Positions 40,681 through 52,002 of a stretch of 64,000 bases of DNA are shown piece after piece (positions within the stretch are counted from its first letter, which is position 1; every line of letters starts with the position of its first letter). The DNA lies in assembly GCA_032622095.1 (NCBI GenBank), contig CP136064.1, forward strand, positions 6,131,512-6,195,511. Direction: 5' to 3'. The position numbers and the translations under genes are program-made. A model generated the notes under the pieces. The model saw only the letters and a program-made list of their open reading frames with translations, did not search any database and was not told the DNA's origin. This stretch comes from Siphonodentalium dalli (Eukaryota > Mollusca > Scaphopoda > Gadilida > Siphonodentaliidae).

Positions 40681-40696
40681 GGCCCTTTTCAGGGCC
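40681..40696 (+). terminator. Histone-type mRNA 3' stem-loop, copy 4
   Basis: TAAAAC, GGCCCT-TTTC-AGGGCC, ACCAAATATTC, then GAAAAGAAAAACTC on the plus strand. This is the fullest match: stem, loop, ACC flank and a purine-rich downstream element 11-22 nt on. Confidence 0.8.
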
Positions 40697-40776
40697 ACCA
40701 AATATTCGAAAAGAAAAACTCTTGATTGCTAATTGATATTTTCCAAAGTGAGATTTTCCTTTTGAAAAAAAATAAT

Positions 40777-41066
40777 TCTAAGTCCATTTTCATTTTTTCG
40801 ATCAGAAATGTCACATCAATGACAGTAACATCTATCCTCAGGGTGGGAACTATGGCCCAGTACCCCCCAGACATGGGCACTATGGCCCAGTACCCCCCAG
40901 ACATGGGCACTATGGCCCAGTACCCCCCAGACATGGGCACTATGGCCCATGGGCCATAGTGCCCATGTCTGGGGGGTACTGGGCCATAGTGCCCATGTCT
41001 GGGGGGTACTGGGCCATAGTGCCCATGTCTGGGGGGTACTGGGCCATAGTGCCCACCATTACTACT
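40777..41066 (-). repeat. Right terminal inverted repeat, self-palindromic
   Basis: Inverse copy of 23761-24050, with the 3+3 arrangement of 30-bp units around CCCATGGG and terminal ...ATTACTACT. Only one difference from the left copy was seen. Confidence 0.95.
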
Positions 41067-41072
41067 TATATT
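41067..41072. repeat. Target-site duplication TATATT, right copy
   Basis: Identical to 23755-23760, directly next to the terminal ACT. Confidence 0.9.
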
Positions 41073-41439
41073 ACCCCCCCAACGGAGACTCTCTAGCCAT
41101 ACGTCCCTGTCCGCTATGTTTATTTTACCCCGTGGTTTTAGATAGGCATACTGACGCAATATAGTGTATACAGCGTTGACCTCAACTTGCTATTAAATTG
41201 TTAAAAAAGTACAAGTACATGTCCGACCTAAAATATGTATCAAATACCTATGAAATAGCTATATAAAACCAATAATTTCCACTCCTCAGAATAGTAACAT
41301 TAATTTCGTCGCTTGGAAGTCAAAAGCCACATGTTCTCACTGAATTTTACATTTTAGAATTGATATAAAACTTCCTATTTTAGCCGTTTTGACCAAAACC
41401 CTTATGAACACTTTATGCCATTTTAAGGAATTATTTAGA

Positions 41440-41557
41440 TTCGTCTTGAATTAAATGCGACGTTTGTTCCAACAGACGAATTATGAATTAAACTCGAGTC
41501 TAATTCTAATTGAATTCGATTCGTCGGTAGTGCGACGTTTGTTCCAAGGGTTACCAT
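41440..41557. repeat. MITE-like sequence of the AACAAACGTCGCAC family
   Basis: Contains AAATGCGACGTTTGTTCCAA at 41453 and TCGGTAGTGCGACGTTTGTT at 41522. The right end to GGGTTACC is the inverse of 22818-22865 over about 45 bp. Confidence 0.7.
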
Positions 41558-42097
41558 CCTATGGTTGGAATTTTCGAGCTAAAGTCCATTCGGTCCGAAA
41601 ATATTACCGAAATTTGTTAAATATGCGATGTTTGGTCGGAAACAATATAATGCACACCACTATTTAATGTGGATTGGAATATCAAACTGTGCCAAGCATG
41701 AAATGTTCAACTGTTACAAGTGTGTAGGGGGACTATACAGCGAAACCACACATCCTGCCCCACATAATTATATCGTCAAGGCGATTCTTACACTTCATTC
41801 CTCAAACTAAATCTTTGTTCACGTTCCTTTAACTGAAATAGGCCGATGCATGCATGACGTAATAAAGAGGATGACGAGCCCCTCCCTCTTGAATCCGGCA
41901 TCCGGCTTAAGGCTGACCCCAGCATCCGGAATACTCCATAACAGAGAGACGGCATCCGGAATACACTTTTCACTAAATTTATTGAAAATAAAATGAGTAA
42001 TGAAGCAAAAGTTGACATGATGCATTGTGATTAGTCTGCATATTGGCTATAGTCGGCTAGTTTGTTGGTTTAACAGCTTGACTAAAATAATAATTTT
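41558..42097. other. Non-coding interval
   Basis: Holds three spaced GGCATCCGG(A/C) words (41896-41960) but no gene or clear repeat. Confidence 0.35.
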
Positions 42098-42365
42098 TTC
42101 TGTTTGTTTGTTTGTTTATTAGGGTTTATCGTCGTTCTAGTCGCTAGGCCACACACGACGTTGTCAATTTTACGGGTGGAGGAAAGACCACGCAGAGGAT
42201 TAATTTAACTGGGAAATTGTTTCACTGCGTGTAGAAACCACCGACCTCCGGAAAGCAACTGACAAACTTGCCCAGATATACGATTCTGGTCACCCTCCCT
42301 ATGACTGGGTTCGAACCAGCTTCGTCAGCGCTGGAGGCCTGTGACGCGTAATTCACCTGGCACTC
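42098..42365 (-). mobile_element. SINE-like element
   Basis: A TTTGTTTGTTTGTTTATTAG tail at 42100 is followed by GACGTTGTCAATTTTACGGG, TGGAGGAAAGACCACGC, GCAACTGACAAACTTGCCC and GGGTTCGAACCAGC (42308), a tRNA B-box-like GGTTCGAA. The body resembles SINEs I know from molluscs and other marine invertebrates. The minus-strand orientation is inferred from the tail and B box. Confidence 0.55.
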
Positions 42366-42379
42366 TACACACTAAATAA

Positions 42380-42800
42380 AAAGTTGCCAAATTAACCCCA
42401 AAAGTAGTTAATTTTTACTACTTTTGGTAGTTCGTATTCATCCCGCTACCTTGGGAGGTTAATTTTACTACCTGGCGGGTAGCTAACAAATTAAATACCT
42501 TTGGTAGTTAAAATACCTACCTTCAGTGGTTGAAATAACTACCTCATGGGGCTATTTTAACTACCCGAAGGTAGGCTAAATTTTAACTACTTTAGGTAGT
42601 GGGATGAATATGAACTACCCAGTATTTAAATTTACTACCTGCGAGTGGTTGGAATTTTTGCTACCTGCGGGTAGTTAATCTGATAACTACTATTGGTGGG
42701 AAATTATTCTACCTCGAGTGGTTGTTCTAGCTATTTTAATAGGTATTCAAAGGGGTCCAATCTAATCACTCAAAGTAGCTATTTAATCAACTTTTAGTGG
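42380..42800. repeat. Palindromic GGTAGTTAA satellite
   Basis: Many imperfect ACTACC...GGTAGTTAA units at irregular 20-40-bp spacing, each unit roughly its own inverse complement. No coding. Confidence 0.8.
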
Positions 42801-43720
42801 ATAATATTGCCTCTAAAGATATTAATGACATGTGGACCACAAAATATGACAATGGAGAAAATAATTTCAATATTTATTCAAAATAAACAAATATATATAG
42901 TTCAGAGCATTTGTGCTTTTAGCTTAAAATAAATTGCCTCTTACCAAGTAAGTACATTAGCCTACACACAAAATAAACAATGTAAATTTCGTGAAAATTT
43001 GACCAAGGGAATCTTATCAGACATCAGACACTGAAACTTATTTTATCTAAATAATTGATAATGTACCCAAAAGGGTTGCAATCTGGGTCGTCAAATTTTA
43101 AAAAACAGCAATAAACTGAAATGGAGTGTCATTTCGTAGATTCTGTTGAAATCACTCTTAAAGAAGCAAAATGAGCAATAAAGAGCGTTCCTTATCACAT
43201 TAGAAAATATGTAGAAAAATTGCGGGTAACAATGCCTTTGACCCCCAGATGACTAAGGGGTGGGGGATTTCCAAAAATTATATAACCAATAAAGAGCGCT
43301 TCTTATCAGTTCAAAAGATATGTGTGGAAAATTGCACAAATGTAAAATAATGCATGGTTAATGTCATGGGATATGTGATGTGGGCATCAAATTATTGACA
43401 ACTATATCACACTGTGGCAGTGTCATTTCATCGATGCTGTTGACGTCTTAATGACGTAATAAAGAGCGTTCCTTATCACATTAGAAAATATGTAGGAAAA
43501 TTGCGGGTAAAAGCGCCTTTGCCCCTCAAATGAAGTGGGGGGGGGTGGGCAAAAAAAATAATGTGACAAATAATGAGCGTTTTTGATCAGTTCAGAAGAA
43601 GTGGGGAAAATTGCACAAAAGTAAAATAATGCATGGTTAATATCATGTGATTGATGCTGGGGGCATCAACTATTTAAAGATGCACTACTAATCAGCAATA
43701 AAGAGCATTTATTATCCACT
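42801..43720. repeat. Diverged tandem repeats with CAATAAAGAGCG
   Basis: AATAAAGAGCGTTCCTTATC occurs at about 43178 and 43460, with variants AATAAAGAGCGCTTCTTATC (43290), AATGAGCGTTTTTGATC (43568) and AATAAAGAGCATTTATTATC (43700). The first two are followed by ACATTAGAAAATATGTAG and TTGCGGGTAA. Units of ~140 bp alternate in two types, giving a ~285-bp higher-order period. Confidence 0.75.
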
Positions 43721-44753
43721 TAATATATGTAACTTTATCCGGAGTTATATTGCAGCTGCTGTTTATCCCAGATACTGGGTCTTTATTCTATTCCAAAAAA
43801 TGTCGTATTGGGACATTTTGATCTATTTTAGAGATATTTATTTGTTCAAAGATATTTATATATAAACAGAACAGTTCACTTTGTTGGCTTTGCAATACTA
43901 ATGGGAGTGCACGAACTAATGGTTGTGTCGTTTATATGGGGTTGTGGACTACACAAGACTCTATAAACAATTCCAAAGAACATACATGTACATGTTCAAA
44001 ATATTGTTTCATAACTTTAACCGACAATAAAAAAGACGTAAGCACCATTCGGACATGATATCAGTCTTCAACCCAGAGAACATTGCGGGCATGGATTAGT
44101 ATCCCTTGTCACCACTGGGCGGAGCCACTCTCCCGTATCATTAAGAGCATCGAAACACCAGGTGCGTGGCATCCGAAATAGTATTATAGTCTATTTCATA
44201 CCATTTCAGTTGAGTAGAGTCACAACAGCCCTCGCACCTCGCTTAGCCATTAGCCAAAAGATAATTTTATAATTTTGTGTAGTCCACTTGAGGTAAAACA
44301 CACCACTCTTGTTGTTATATGCAGTGAAACAAATATTATTTACCAAATTGCCTTAATGTTTACAAGGAAAACATACTTTTTTGCCAACAATTGCACAGAG
44401 GCTGACATAATTTCATTATGATATTTAAAATTTGGCAATGGATAAAAATAATACCCATATAGTTTAACGAGATACAAGGCTTATTTTCACTCGTATATAT
44501 AATTCACCAAATGGGGACCTTGCTAAAGCTTGGTTCCCCATTTAGCATTTGCTTGATTGATTTATTGCATAAGTCACATAACAGTGAAACAAGCAAAACA
44601 TATATACACTATGTACACAACTTTGAATATCACATTAATCATTGTTCATTTCATATACACAGCAGTAATTAAATTAGATTACACAATAATAGGCGATACA
44701 CTTAACAAGTATGATAATTACATGTGTTCACCCATAACAATAAATGATTTCGA
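43721..44753. other. Non-coding interval
   Basis: No gene, RNA or repeat recognised. One chance frame (44557-44766) lacks motifs. Confidence 0.4.
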
Positions 44754-45885
44754 TTATATATTATAAGACACCTTCTTAAAGGCACACCTTAGGAATATGC
44801 ATAGTCTTTTTATGAGGCTTATATTTTGAAGAGATAGGAGACCATGGAATTTCTCTCTCGTAGGGTTCTTCCAAAAGTACTCAGGGATATATTGTTTTCT
44901 GATTTCATCCAAATGACTGCATATAATAACTAAATGGTATTCGTCTCCTAAATATTCTCCACATATGGTGCATATCCTATTGTCATTACCATTCTGAGAT
45001 TTCTTCCATCTTGCGCACTCTATAGGCAGTTTATGATTTGCAGTTCTGAGCTTCAAGAGGTATATCGATATATTAGACAGCAAAATCTTCAAGTAATTTG
45101 GGTAACCGTAGTCAGTTTTAATAGAACTATAAAATTGGGCCCTCGATGAAGCAGATGTGTTTATGTCAATGAGTAGTGCGTCCAATGACGTTGTTTGAGA
45201 ACAGTTTTTGCATTTCTCAGTTCAATAGCGGTCAGGCCCGTCTGGGTGATCCACTTTGATTGCAATTTCAAATCATAAAGAGCATTTTTGACAAAACATT
45301 ACCATTTGGAGTTATTTGTGTCTACTGTCTGTGAGTTCATCTCATGAGTCTGATAAATTAAGGTATATATATTCTTAACTAGCTCAGAGCCGTTACTCGA
45401 TACGAGCTTTGACCAATATGTCAGAGCTCGGCATGTTATTTCTATAGCGACGGGGTGTCGTGCGAATTCTGCATAAACTATGTAATTGGGGGTACTCATT
45501 TTGATGGACGCAACCATCTTACAAAATTTTAGATGTAGTGTCTCTACACTTTGAATACGTTCAAAACACCATATCTCACTCCCATACAGTAAAATAGGTA
45601 AAATCATCTTATTGAATAAATCAAGCATAATATCAATGGGTAGGTTAAGTTTTCGAACCTTATTAAGCAGGCCGTATATGGCTCTCGTTGCAGAATTAAC
45701 TGTTTTCTTTATGTTCTGACAGAAGCGACCATTATAAAATAATTTAACCCCTAAATAAGTGAATTCTTTAACTATTTCTAGAACACAGCCTCTATACATG
45801 AATGTGGGAAGATTTTTTGACCATTTCTTTGTGAAAATCATTAATTTGGTCTGAATCATACTCGCGAAAACAAACCTTGTATCTC
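44754..45885 (-). pseudogene. Non-LTR retrotransposon, RT C-terminal part, 5'-truncated and frameshifted
   Basis: The first piece (45859-45299) reads FTYLGVKLFYNGRF and ILPILLYGSEIWCFE, the thumb and post-RT region common to many non-LTR retrotransposons. A second piece in another frame (45185-44754) contains LLKLRTANHKLPIE and the zinc-binding CTICGEYLGDEYHLVIIC (C-x2-C...H...C), the usual C-terminus. The frame change lies between 45185 and 45299. No catalytic RT motifs remain because the copy is truncated at about 45885. This is a different family from the one at 17612-20250. Confidence 0.7.
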
Positions 45886-48397
45886 ATAAAACTGTATGGA
45901 TATTCTATATTTAACCATTCAACCAACTCACCGATGCGCTGCCCGGGAGTGACAACAGTCGTACCTCTCTCCCCTTGTGTCGCTATTCTCTGGGGATGAA
46001 TTACGCAGGGTACAGATTCGCCAACAAGTAAATGTATAAGGGCAATTGAACATCATCACCAATCACCATTATCAAAAGAAAACTGTTTCCACATAAATGG
46101 GGCCGACCTAACCAGCAAGCGACTCAATTGTTGTCAGTGATCTGACATCTGATAGTAGAGCGAGATCTCTTGGAGATCCCAGAATTGTGGACAACAGCTG
46201 CAAACGAGGTAATTGGTCCAGGTAGAGGACACCTTTAGTACCATATTGGTCAATGACATGGTACCACACGTCATTCCGAAAATTTAACAATGACTGGCAG
46301 TCTAAATATATGACTAGATGTGTTTTAATTCATGCTAGGGACAATGATGACATAGCCATGTCGTTTTCACTAGCCATGTATATTTCACTCAAACCAATTA
46401 ACCAAGCTTGTGTGGATATCGTGCTTTGCTTTTCCAGTATATACCAAAATCGTCAAATAAAATCATAAATGTGACATCAGATCTCTCCCGTTATGAAACT
46501 ACTGAAATGTGCCAAAATTGGGTATAAGACAAAACATTGAGTATGTGGCTCTTGGGTTTGGGAGAAAAAAATCCATGACCTGGGATGTGGGCATAGAAAA
46601 ATCTCATCTTCGGGACCAGCCATTGGGTCCGGACAATCGGCTGAAATATCTTGCCTCTCGGGGTGAGATCTTTCCATCCCCACACCTCAGGTCAGGATGA
46701 ATAATATTATTTTTATCTCAATCTAACTTCAGCTGAACATGCACTGCGCCCATAATGTTTTGCATTCAGAATTTTTTATTTCTGGTATAGTTACAAAGAG
46801 CTTATAAAGTCAATGAAAATGTCCCTGATTCTAATCAGATGTTCATGACATGCATGTGCTATCAACTGATACAGATGACAATCAGCCATGACATGAGGAT
46901 ACACCTGTTGCGTCTTGTCAATACAAAAGAACGATCAAGTTTTACATGTGTATATCACCTGGATACACATGTGTATAATCAGTTCTCATTAAAATTAGGC
47001 TCTCAGGCTGGAATAAGCTACACATAACAGTCCTAATGAATATACACATGTAACTATAAGTGACGTCACATAACCGCCACTATAAATAGTTTATGCATGC
47101 AATTCCTGTTGTATAACATCAAAGCGCAGTTTTACGATTGACATAATGTTATCTCCTGTTACTTGAATTTTGGCGAATAAGATAAACGGGTGCTAACTGT
47201 TGAAATTCTTGGAAATACTTAATTCTATTCTCCTTGATGGCTATTATTGATAATTTCTGGACTCTTCAAATGGACACACATTAGTGTTAAATTAGTTGTA
47301 ATCACAAATTTGTGAACACTGAAATAAGCATTGTGACCAGATATGACAGGAAACTTATTATGCTATTTTAGCTATGTGCCGCGAAACTCTGGAGCCGATG
47401 AAAATCGTCAATATACTGATTGGCTTCATCACTTTACTGTTAAATGTTGTGATTGACTGACATTGATGTAAAGATTCTTGGGGATAATGGAAATACCAGA
47501 TATTTTCTTCATGAATCTTTAATACATATATAGCTTGTTCAAGAGTGTAATTTAGCTAGACCTGTTGTATTTATGTAATACACACGCTTCACACATCTCG
47601 ATGATACTGAAATTAATATATGAAATAATAGAAAAAAACTCTTCAAGGTGACATGCAACAGTTTTAGAGTGATCTGGGCCCCCACATCTGATCCCAAAAA
47701 GTGGAAAAGTGTAGGTTGTGTTTGTGTTACTACCACACTTTTCAGTTAGCTGAGAATCCATCCCATATTTTATGAGTTCAAGGAATACTATTTCACATGC
47801 GGAATATCCGTGTCGCACAATAGGCCCATAGCCCCATAGGGGATAGCCCCAAAATTGTCTATTTTATCATATCAGATTTTGAAAACAATTTTGAGACAGT
47901 CCGTAAACTCTTCCTTTTCTGGTCAAATCGTATCATTGGCTCTGTATTCAATTAGAATTATAAGATATACTTTGTAAAAGAATGAATACATGTATCACTT
48001 GACTTTTCATTTTGCAGAAATATGCTATGTGTTGGTAGAAATCAACAGCGAAGGCTTTATCCTCAATCGGTGATGTGACAAAATATGGGGAGATAGCTAG
48101 GTCATGAAGTTTTCGCTCAAAATGCGAAACATATCTCAAAACATTGAAATGTTACGCCAAACATCACTAGATAGGAGCATTTCTAAAATATCGCATCTGA
48201 CCGAAGTGGCAACCAATTAAATTCATTATTTAGCCAAACCGGGTTGCATATGTCACCTTTAACTGTAGATTAAAGATCCAAACATTTTCAACGTATTGTT
48301 CAGGTTTCTAAATCTGAGATAAAATGAACACATTGTATGCATTCAATATGTGATTACATGTTATTTTGAAAACTTTCCTGTATTAATATAAGTTTAG
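45886..48397. other. Non-coding interval
   Basis: No recognisable gene or element. Short open frames lack conserved motifs. Confidence 0.4.
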
Positions 48398-48535
48398 TTG
48401 TGGTGGTGTATTGATGGTAGCATGGCGTGACATTGACAACTTCGGGTTTATGTTCAACCGATTCACAAAGCGACAAGGTTGAACACAGGCTAAAAGTGGT
48501 CAATGTCATGACATGTTACCATCAATCCACCACAA
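48398..48535. repeat. Foldback/MITE-like hairpin
   Basis: TGGTGGTGTATTGATGGTAG...TGACATTGACAACTT...GTTCAACC pairs with GGTTGAAC...AGTGGTCAATGTCA...TACCATCAATCCACCA around a ~17-nt loop at about 48460-48476. The arms are ~60 bp. Confidence 0.75.
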
Positions 48536-48689
48536 TGGCGTACATGTATTTGTTCTGCCAACAGTCCTGGTCATTCACATTAATTTGGCACTTATTGCGC
48601 ATAATGATCAGCAGAAAATGTCAAAATCTCCTAAACCTCTCTCCAACATATGACATGAAACGGCCATCGAGAGACGATGAAGCGGTCTT

Positions 48690-49250
48690 GGTTTCCGTTA
48701 TGCTAATGGCTCCAGACGTAAACATGGGATATGTTGCACGACTGTCTGACCAATCAAAGATGCGTTTCTTACTGGAAGCAGAACATTGTATGATTTTCAT
48801 CCTGGTCAGCACATTAGAAAATTTCCTTCAGTATATACACATGTACATACTAGTAGATGCAACCTGTGGGTACGATGCTGAACATTTTATTCTTAGTACG
48901 AACATCAAACTCAAGCTCAGGATCATATTAGGCGTTTGCGCTGAATTTTTTCTCTGTAGTTCCAAACATGTTTCCCGTTATTTTGATGGTTCCAGGCGTA
49001 ACATGGGATATGCTGCGCGACTCTCCGATCAATAAACGGAAGCGGAACATTGTATGAATTTCATCCTGGTCACCACGTTAGAGAATTTCCTGCTGTACAT
49101 ACACAGGTGCATGTACATAGATGCAACCTGTTGGTATGATGCTGAACTTTTAATTCTTAGTACGAACATCGAACTACACTACCTGAAGCTCAGATCGGGA
49201 TCATATTATGAATTATTCTCTGTAGTTCCAAACATGTTCCTGCACTGTAC
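48690..49250 (+). repeat. Two ~290-bp direct repeats
   Basis: Both copies run from CATGGGATATG(T/C)TG(C) through GAAGC(A/G)GAACATTGTATGA, TTCATCCTGGTCA, ATAGATGCAACCTG-like text and TTAGTACGAACATC (first about 48723-48960, second about 49003-49240). The open frame across them has no known motif. Confidence 0.7.
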
Positions 49251-49404
49251 CTGCAAATAACGGGCCAAAAGAGATGATATAGATTAATAAAAGTGTTAAG
49301 GCCAGCGAAATAATTAGGGTAGGTAGGTAAGTAAGGAAAAATTTTTATTTTATTTTATTTCGATATTTTTTATCCAACTGCAGAAATACATCGACTGATG
49401 TTGC

Positions 49405-49560
49405 CCAGTTGAGGGTCAGCAAGATATGGATATATGACGATCCACATCATGCTGACTCCCAAATGGGGTGCACTCAGCCTGGTGTAGGCATAACCTCGTA
49501 CGTGGCTGTCTTCCTGCTGACCCCATCATAATATGTATTTTGTCAACTCCGGTTACATAA
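49405..49560. repeat. ~150-bp dispersed repeat, copy 1
   Basis: Starts CCCAGTTGAGGGTCAGCAAG and ends TTTTGTCAACTCCGGTTA. Nearly identical to 52003-52165 apart from a small insertion and a few substitutions. Internal GGGTCAGCA/TGCTGACCCC could pair. SINE or MITE. Confidence 0.8.
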
Positions 49561-50329
49561 AATGCTAACCCATGCTGTGGGGAAAGTATTACTTGATTAA
49601 CAGTGGAAATATACATTAAGATTAAACTTACTTCATGCTTAAGTAAGTTTTTTATTATTCACATACCACATTTTTTTTATAAATTTTGCTATAAACTTGG
49701 TACAAAATTCATGTCACTAACTTTTTATAAGAATTTTACCAATAATACCGCCATTATACCGTACTTGTATTGTGACAACTACATCCCTTTTTCTGGGGGT
49801 AGCCAGTACGCCCACCGAGCATGCCTGGTTTGTTAAAACAGTAGCTATACCCCTAACATATGTGGTGATAACCTATATACATGTATATATAGATACACAC
49901 CCACCATGTCTGTTGATAGTGTTCCAGAAGTCCCAAAAACAAGACATAAAGCAGACAGGAGATCAACTCTCAGGAAATTAAAATTGCAAAATGTATGCCC
50001 ATTAATCCACAACCCAACACACACCTGGGGCGTTTGAGACAGCTGTCACTTCGTGGTCACCTTTTACAGGGATATGTTAGAAAACATGTGTTTTGCACAC
50101 TAAAGATCATCAATATTTATGAGCATTAAATTTTGACTTTTTCTCAAAATATCAATAAAAAGTTTAGGGTCGGCGGGTTATTTTTAGGTTCGGTCGATGT
50201 ACGGAAACATAGTATCTCTTTTTTGGCCTAATGTAGCTCAGCTTGGACATGAGATATAATTCTCACAGAAGTTCATGGAATGATGGAGGAAAGATGGAAA
50301 TTTCCAGTGATGGATTGAAGAGTATACCC
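49561..50329. other. Non-coding interval
   Basis: No gene or repeat recognised. Confidence 0.35.
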
Positions 50330-50820
50330 TCTGTTAAAGGTACTCAATCCGTAAAGAGGGTCCCCATCTCAACAGATTCCAACAACAACAATCCGATCAG
50401 AGGGTCCTATATTACTATTTCTTTGGCTTTGGGGGTAAAAAATATTTGATTCGAGTCGAGGCATCAAACAAAGCTCAGAGTTATTAGATATTGATTTTTG
50501 AAATTTGTTAATTGCTCGAGATGAGTACTAATAACTGCCGTCAATTTGGTAACCTGCTCGAGATTTACTCCAAAACTCTATTCAAACAGACAAGGATGGA
50601 TAACTCTATAATCAAGTGGTAATAATAACGAAATTTTGACTGTCTTCTGGGCCATAAAGAATTCCCGATAATGAAAAATAATAGATTTCTAAAATCGATA
50701 TCTAACACATCTGAGCTTTGATGGGTGACTTCCTCGACTCGAATCAAATATTTTTGACCCCCGAAGCCATTGAAATAGTAATTGAGAGGAGTTTTAGTAC
50801 CTTTAAGCGGAGTCATGATA
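50330..50820. repeat. Inverted-repeat (MITE-like) element, TTAAAGGTACTCAATCC family
   Basis: The left arm (50334-50500; AAAGGTACTCAATCC, TTTGGCTTTGGGGGTAAAAA, ATTTGATTCGAGTCGAGG) is inverted at about 50680-50812 (CCTCGACTCGAATCAAATAT, TTTTGACCCCCGAAGCCATT, TAGTACCTTTAA). Related single arms are at 63230 and 63726. Confidence 0.8.
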
Positions 50821-51019
50821 TATCACACACGGTTCTAGGCCTTATGCCGACCTGTTATAATAAGTTTGGGTGCCCGGAGCCTGGGTTCCCAAAATTAATT
50901 ATAACCGAACCGTAATATTCAGAATTTGTCATGCTTTTGTACATTAATTTTATTTGGGAAAACGCTGAAAGATCTAATTAAATGCGAAAAAAGCATTGGA
51001 TGTAACAATAAACAGTGCC

Positions 51020-51530
51020 ATTGTAGCTGGCCGGACAAAAGTACCCCACAAAAGTACCCGTCGAAATCCATCCGGTTTTACCAGATTTGACATTTAATTG
51101 ATCATTTTGAAGGTCAAGGTCAGGGTCACAATTTGACCCATCCAAAACACTCAGTGGACAAAAGTAACCCTATGTATAAAATTTCATCGAAATCCCATCA
51201 ATATTCGCGATTTGACCTTGAATTGACCCGATTTCAAGGTCAAAATCATGTCGCACGGGCAAACGAATAGGCTTACGACACTCCCCATACTAAAGTATCC
51301 CCAGACACTAATTTTCATCGAAATCCCGTGATACTCGGGCGATTGACCATGAAATGACCCGATTTAAAGGTCAAGGTCATTTCGCACGGGCAAATTAATA
51401 GGCCCATGCCACTCCCCGGCCGAAAGTACCCCCACATACCAAGGTTCATCGAAATCGGTTCAGTCGTTTTCGAGTCCATCGCGAACACACAGACAGAAAG
51501 ACAGATTTCCCAAAATATATAATAGACTAG
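51020..51530 (+). repeat. Dispersed GACCTTGAATTGA repeat, second locus
   Basis: Same phrases as 8644-9150: TTTTACCAGATTTGACATTT, AAGGTCAAGGTCA, CATCCAAAACACTC, then ACACACAGACAGAAAGACAG and TATAATAGACTAGC. Confidence 0.7.
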
Positions 51531-51960
51531 CCGATGAGCCCGACGTTGCCCAGGCTATTCAAAAACCAAATTTCACGTCAATAGCTCCACCCGTTTACGA
51601 GATCTGGTAACCAAATTTCAAGTCGATAGCTCCACCCGTTTCCGAGATCTGGTCTGCGCATGCGCGAACCTGGCGTCGCACGAGCTCGGCGACCCGATAA
51701 AATTCGTATCCGGGGCAAGATACATTCACATACCAAATTTCAAGTCGATAGCTCCACCCGTTTCCGAGATCTCGTCTGCGCATGCGCGAAGCGGGCGCCG
51801 CACGGGCTCGCCAATACGACAACGACGACCGCCTGGTCAAAATACACACACGTACCGAGTTTCGTCCCGATCGGTCGAGAATCGTAGATTTGTATAAATG
51901 ACATACATACAGACAGACAGAGGTCTTCAAAATACAAGAATACTGGATATAGAAAAATAA
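51531..51960 (+). repeat. Tandem ATAGCTCCACCCGTTT(A/C)CGAGATCT repeats
   Basis: Three units with ACCAAATTTCA(A/C)GTC(G/A)ATAGC, two including CTGCGCATGCGCGAA, end in CATACATACAGACAGACAGA. Chance open frames only. Confidence 0.75.
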
Positions 51961-52002
51961 TCATAAATAGGATTGAATCATCAAGTGCATAAGATCAGTT
52001 AC

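Larger units (their letters stand above)
23761..41066 (-). mobile_element. Polinton/Maverick (adintovirus-like) element, complete termini, some broken genes
   Basis: 17,306 bp bounded by AGT...ACT, with 290-bp terminal inverted repeats differing at one visible position and a perfect 6-bp TATATT duplication outside. It encodes the full Polinton core set: protein-primed PolB, retroviral-type integrase with chromodomain, FtsK/HerA-type packaging ATPase, adenovirus-like protease, and major and minor capsid proteins. Thirteen genes run on the minus strand in one block, from the polymerase at 36407 to the protease at 24428. The right arm carries three divergent gene pairs, one of which includes the polymerase. 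The near-identical ends imply recent insertion, yet four genes carry frame breaks, so this copy would need help in trans. Strand is given for the main gene block. Confidence 0.97.

Noticed and set aside
48427-49035. 202-aa open frame
   Set aside because: It spans a MITE hairpin and a direct repeat; no conserved motif, so a chance frame.
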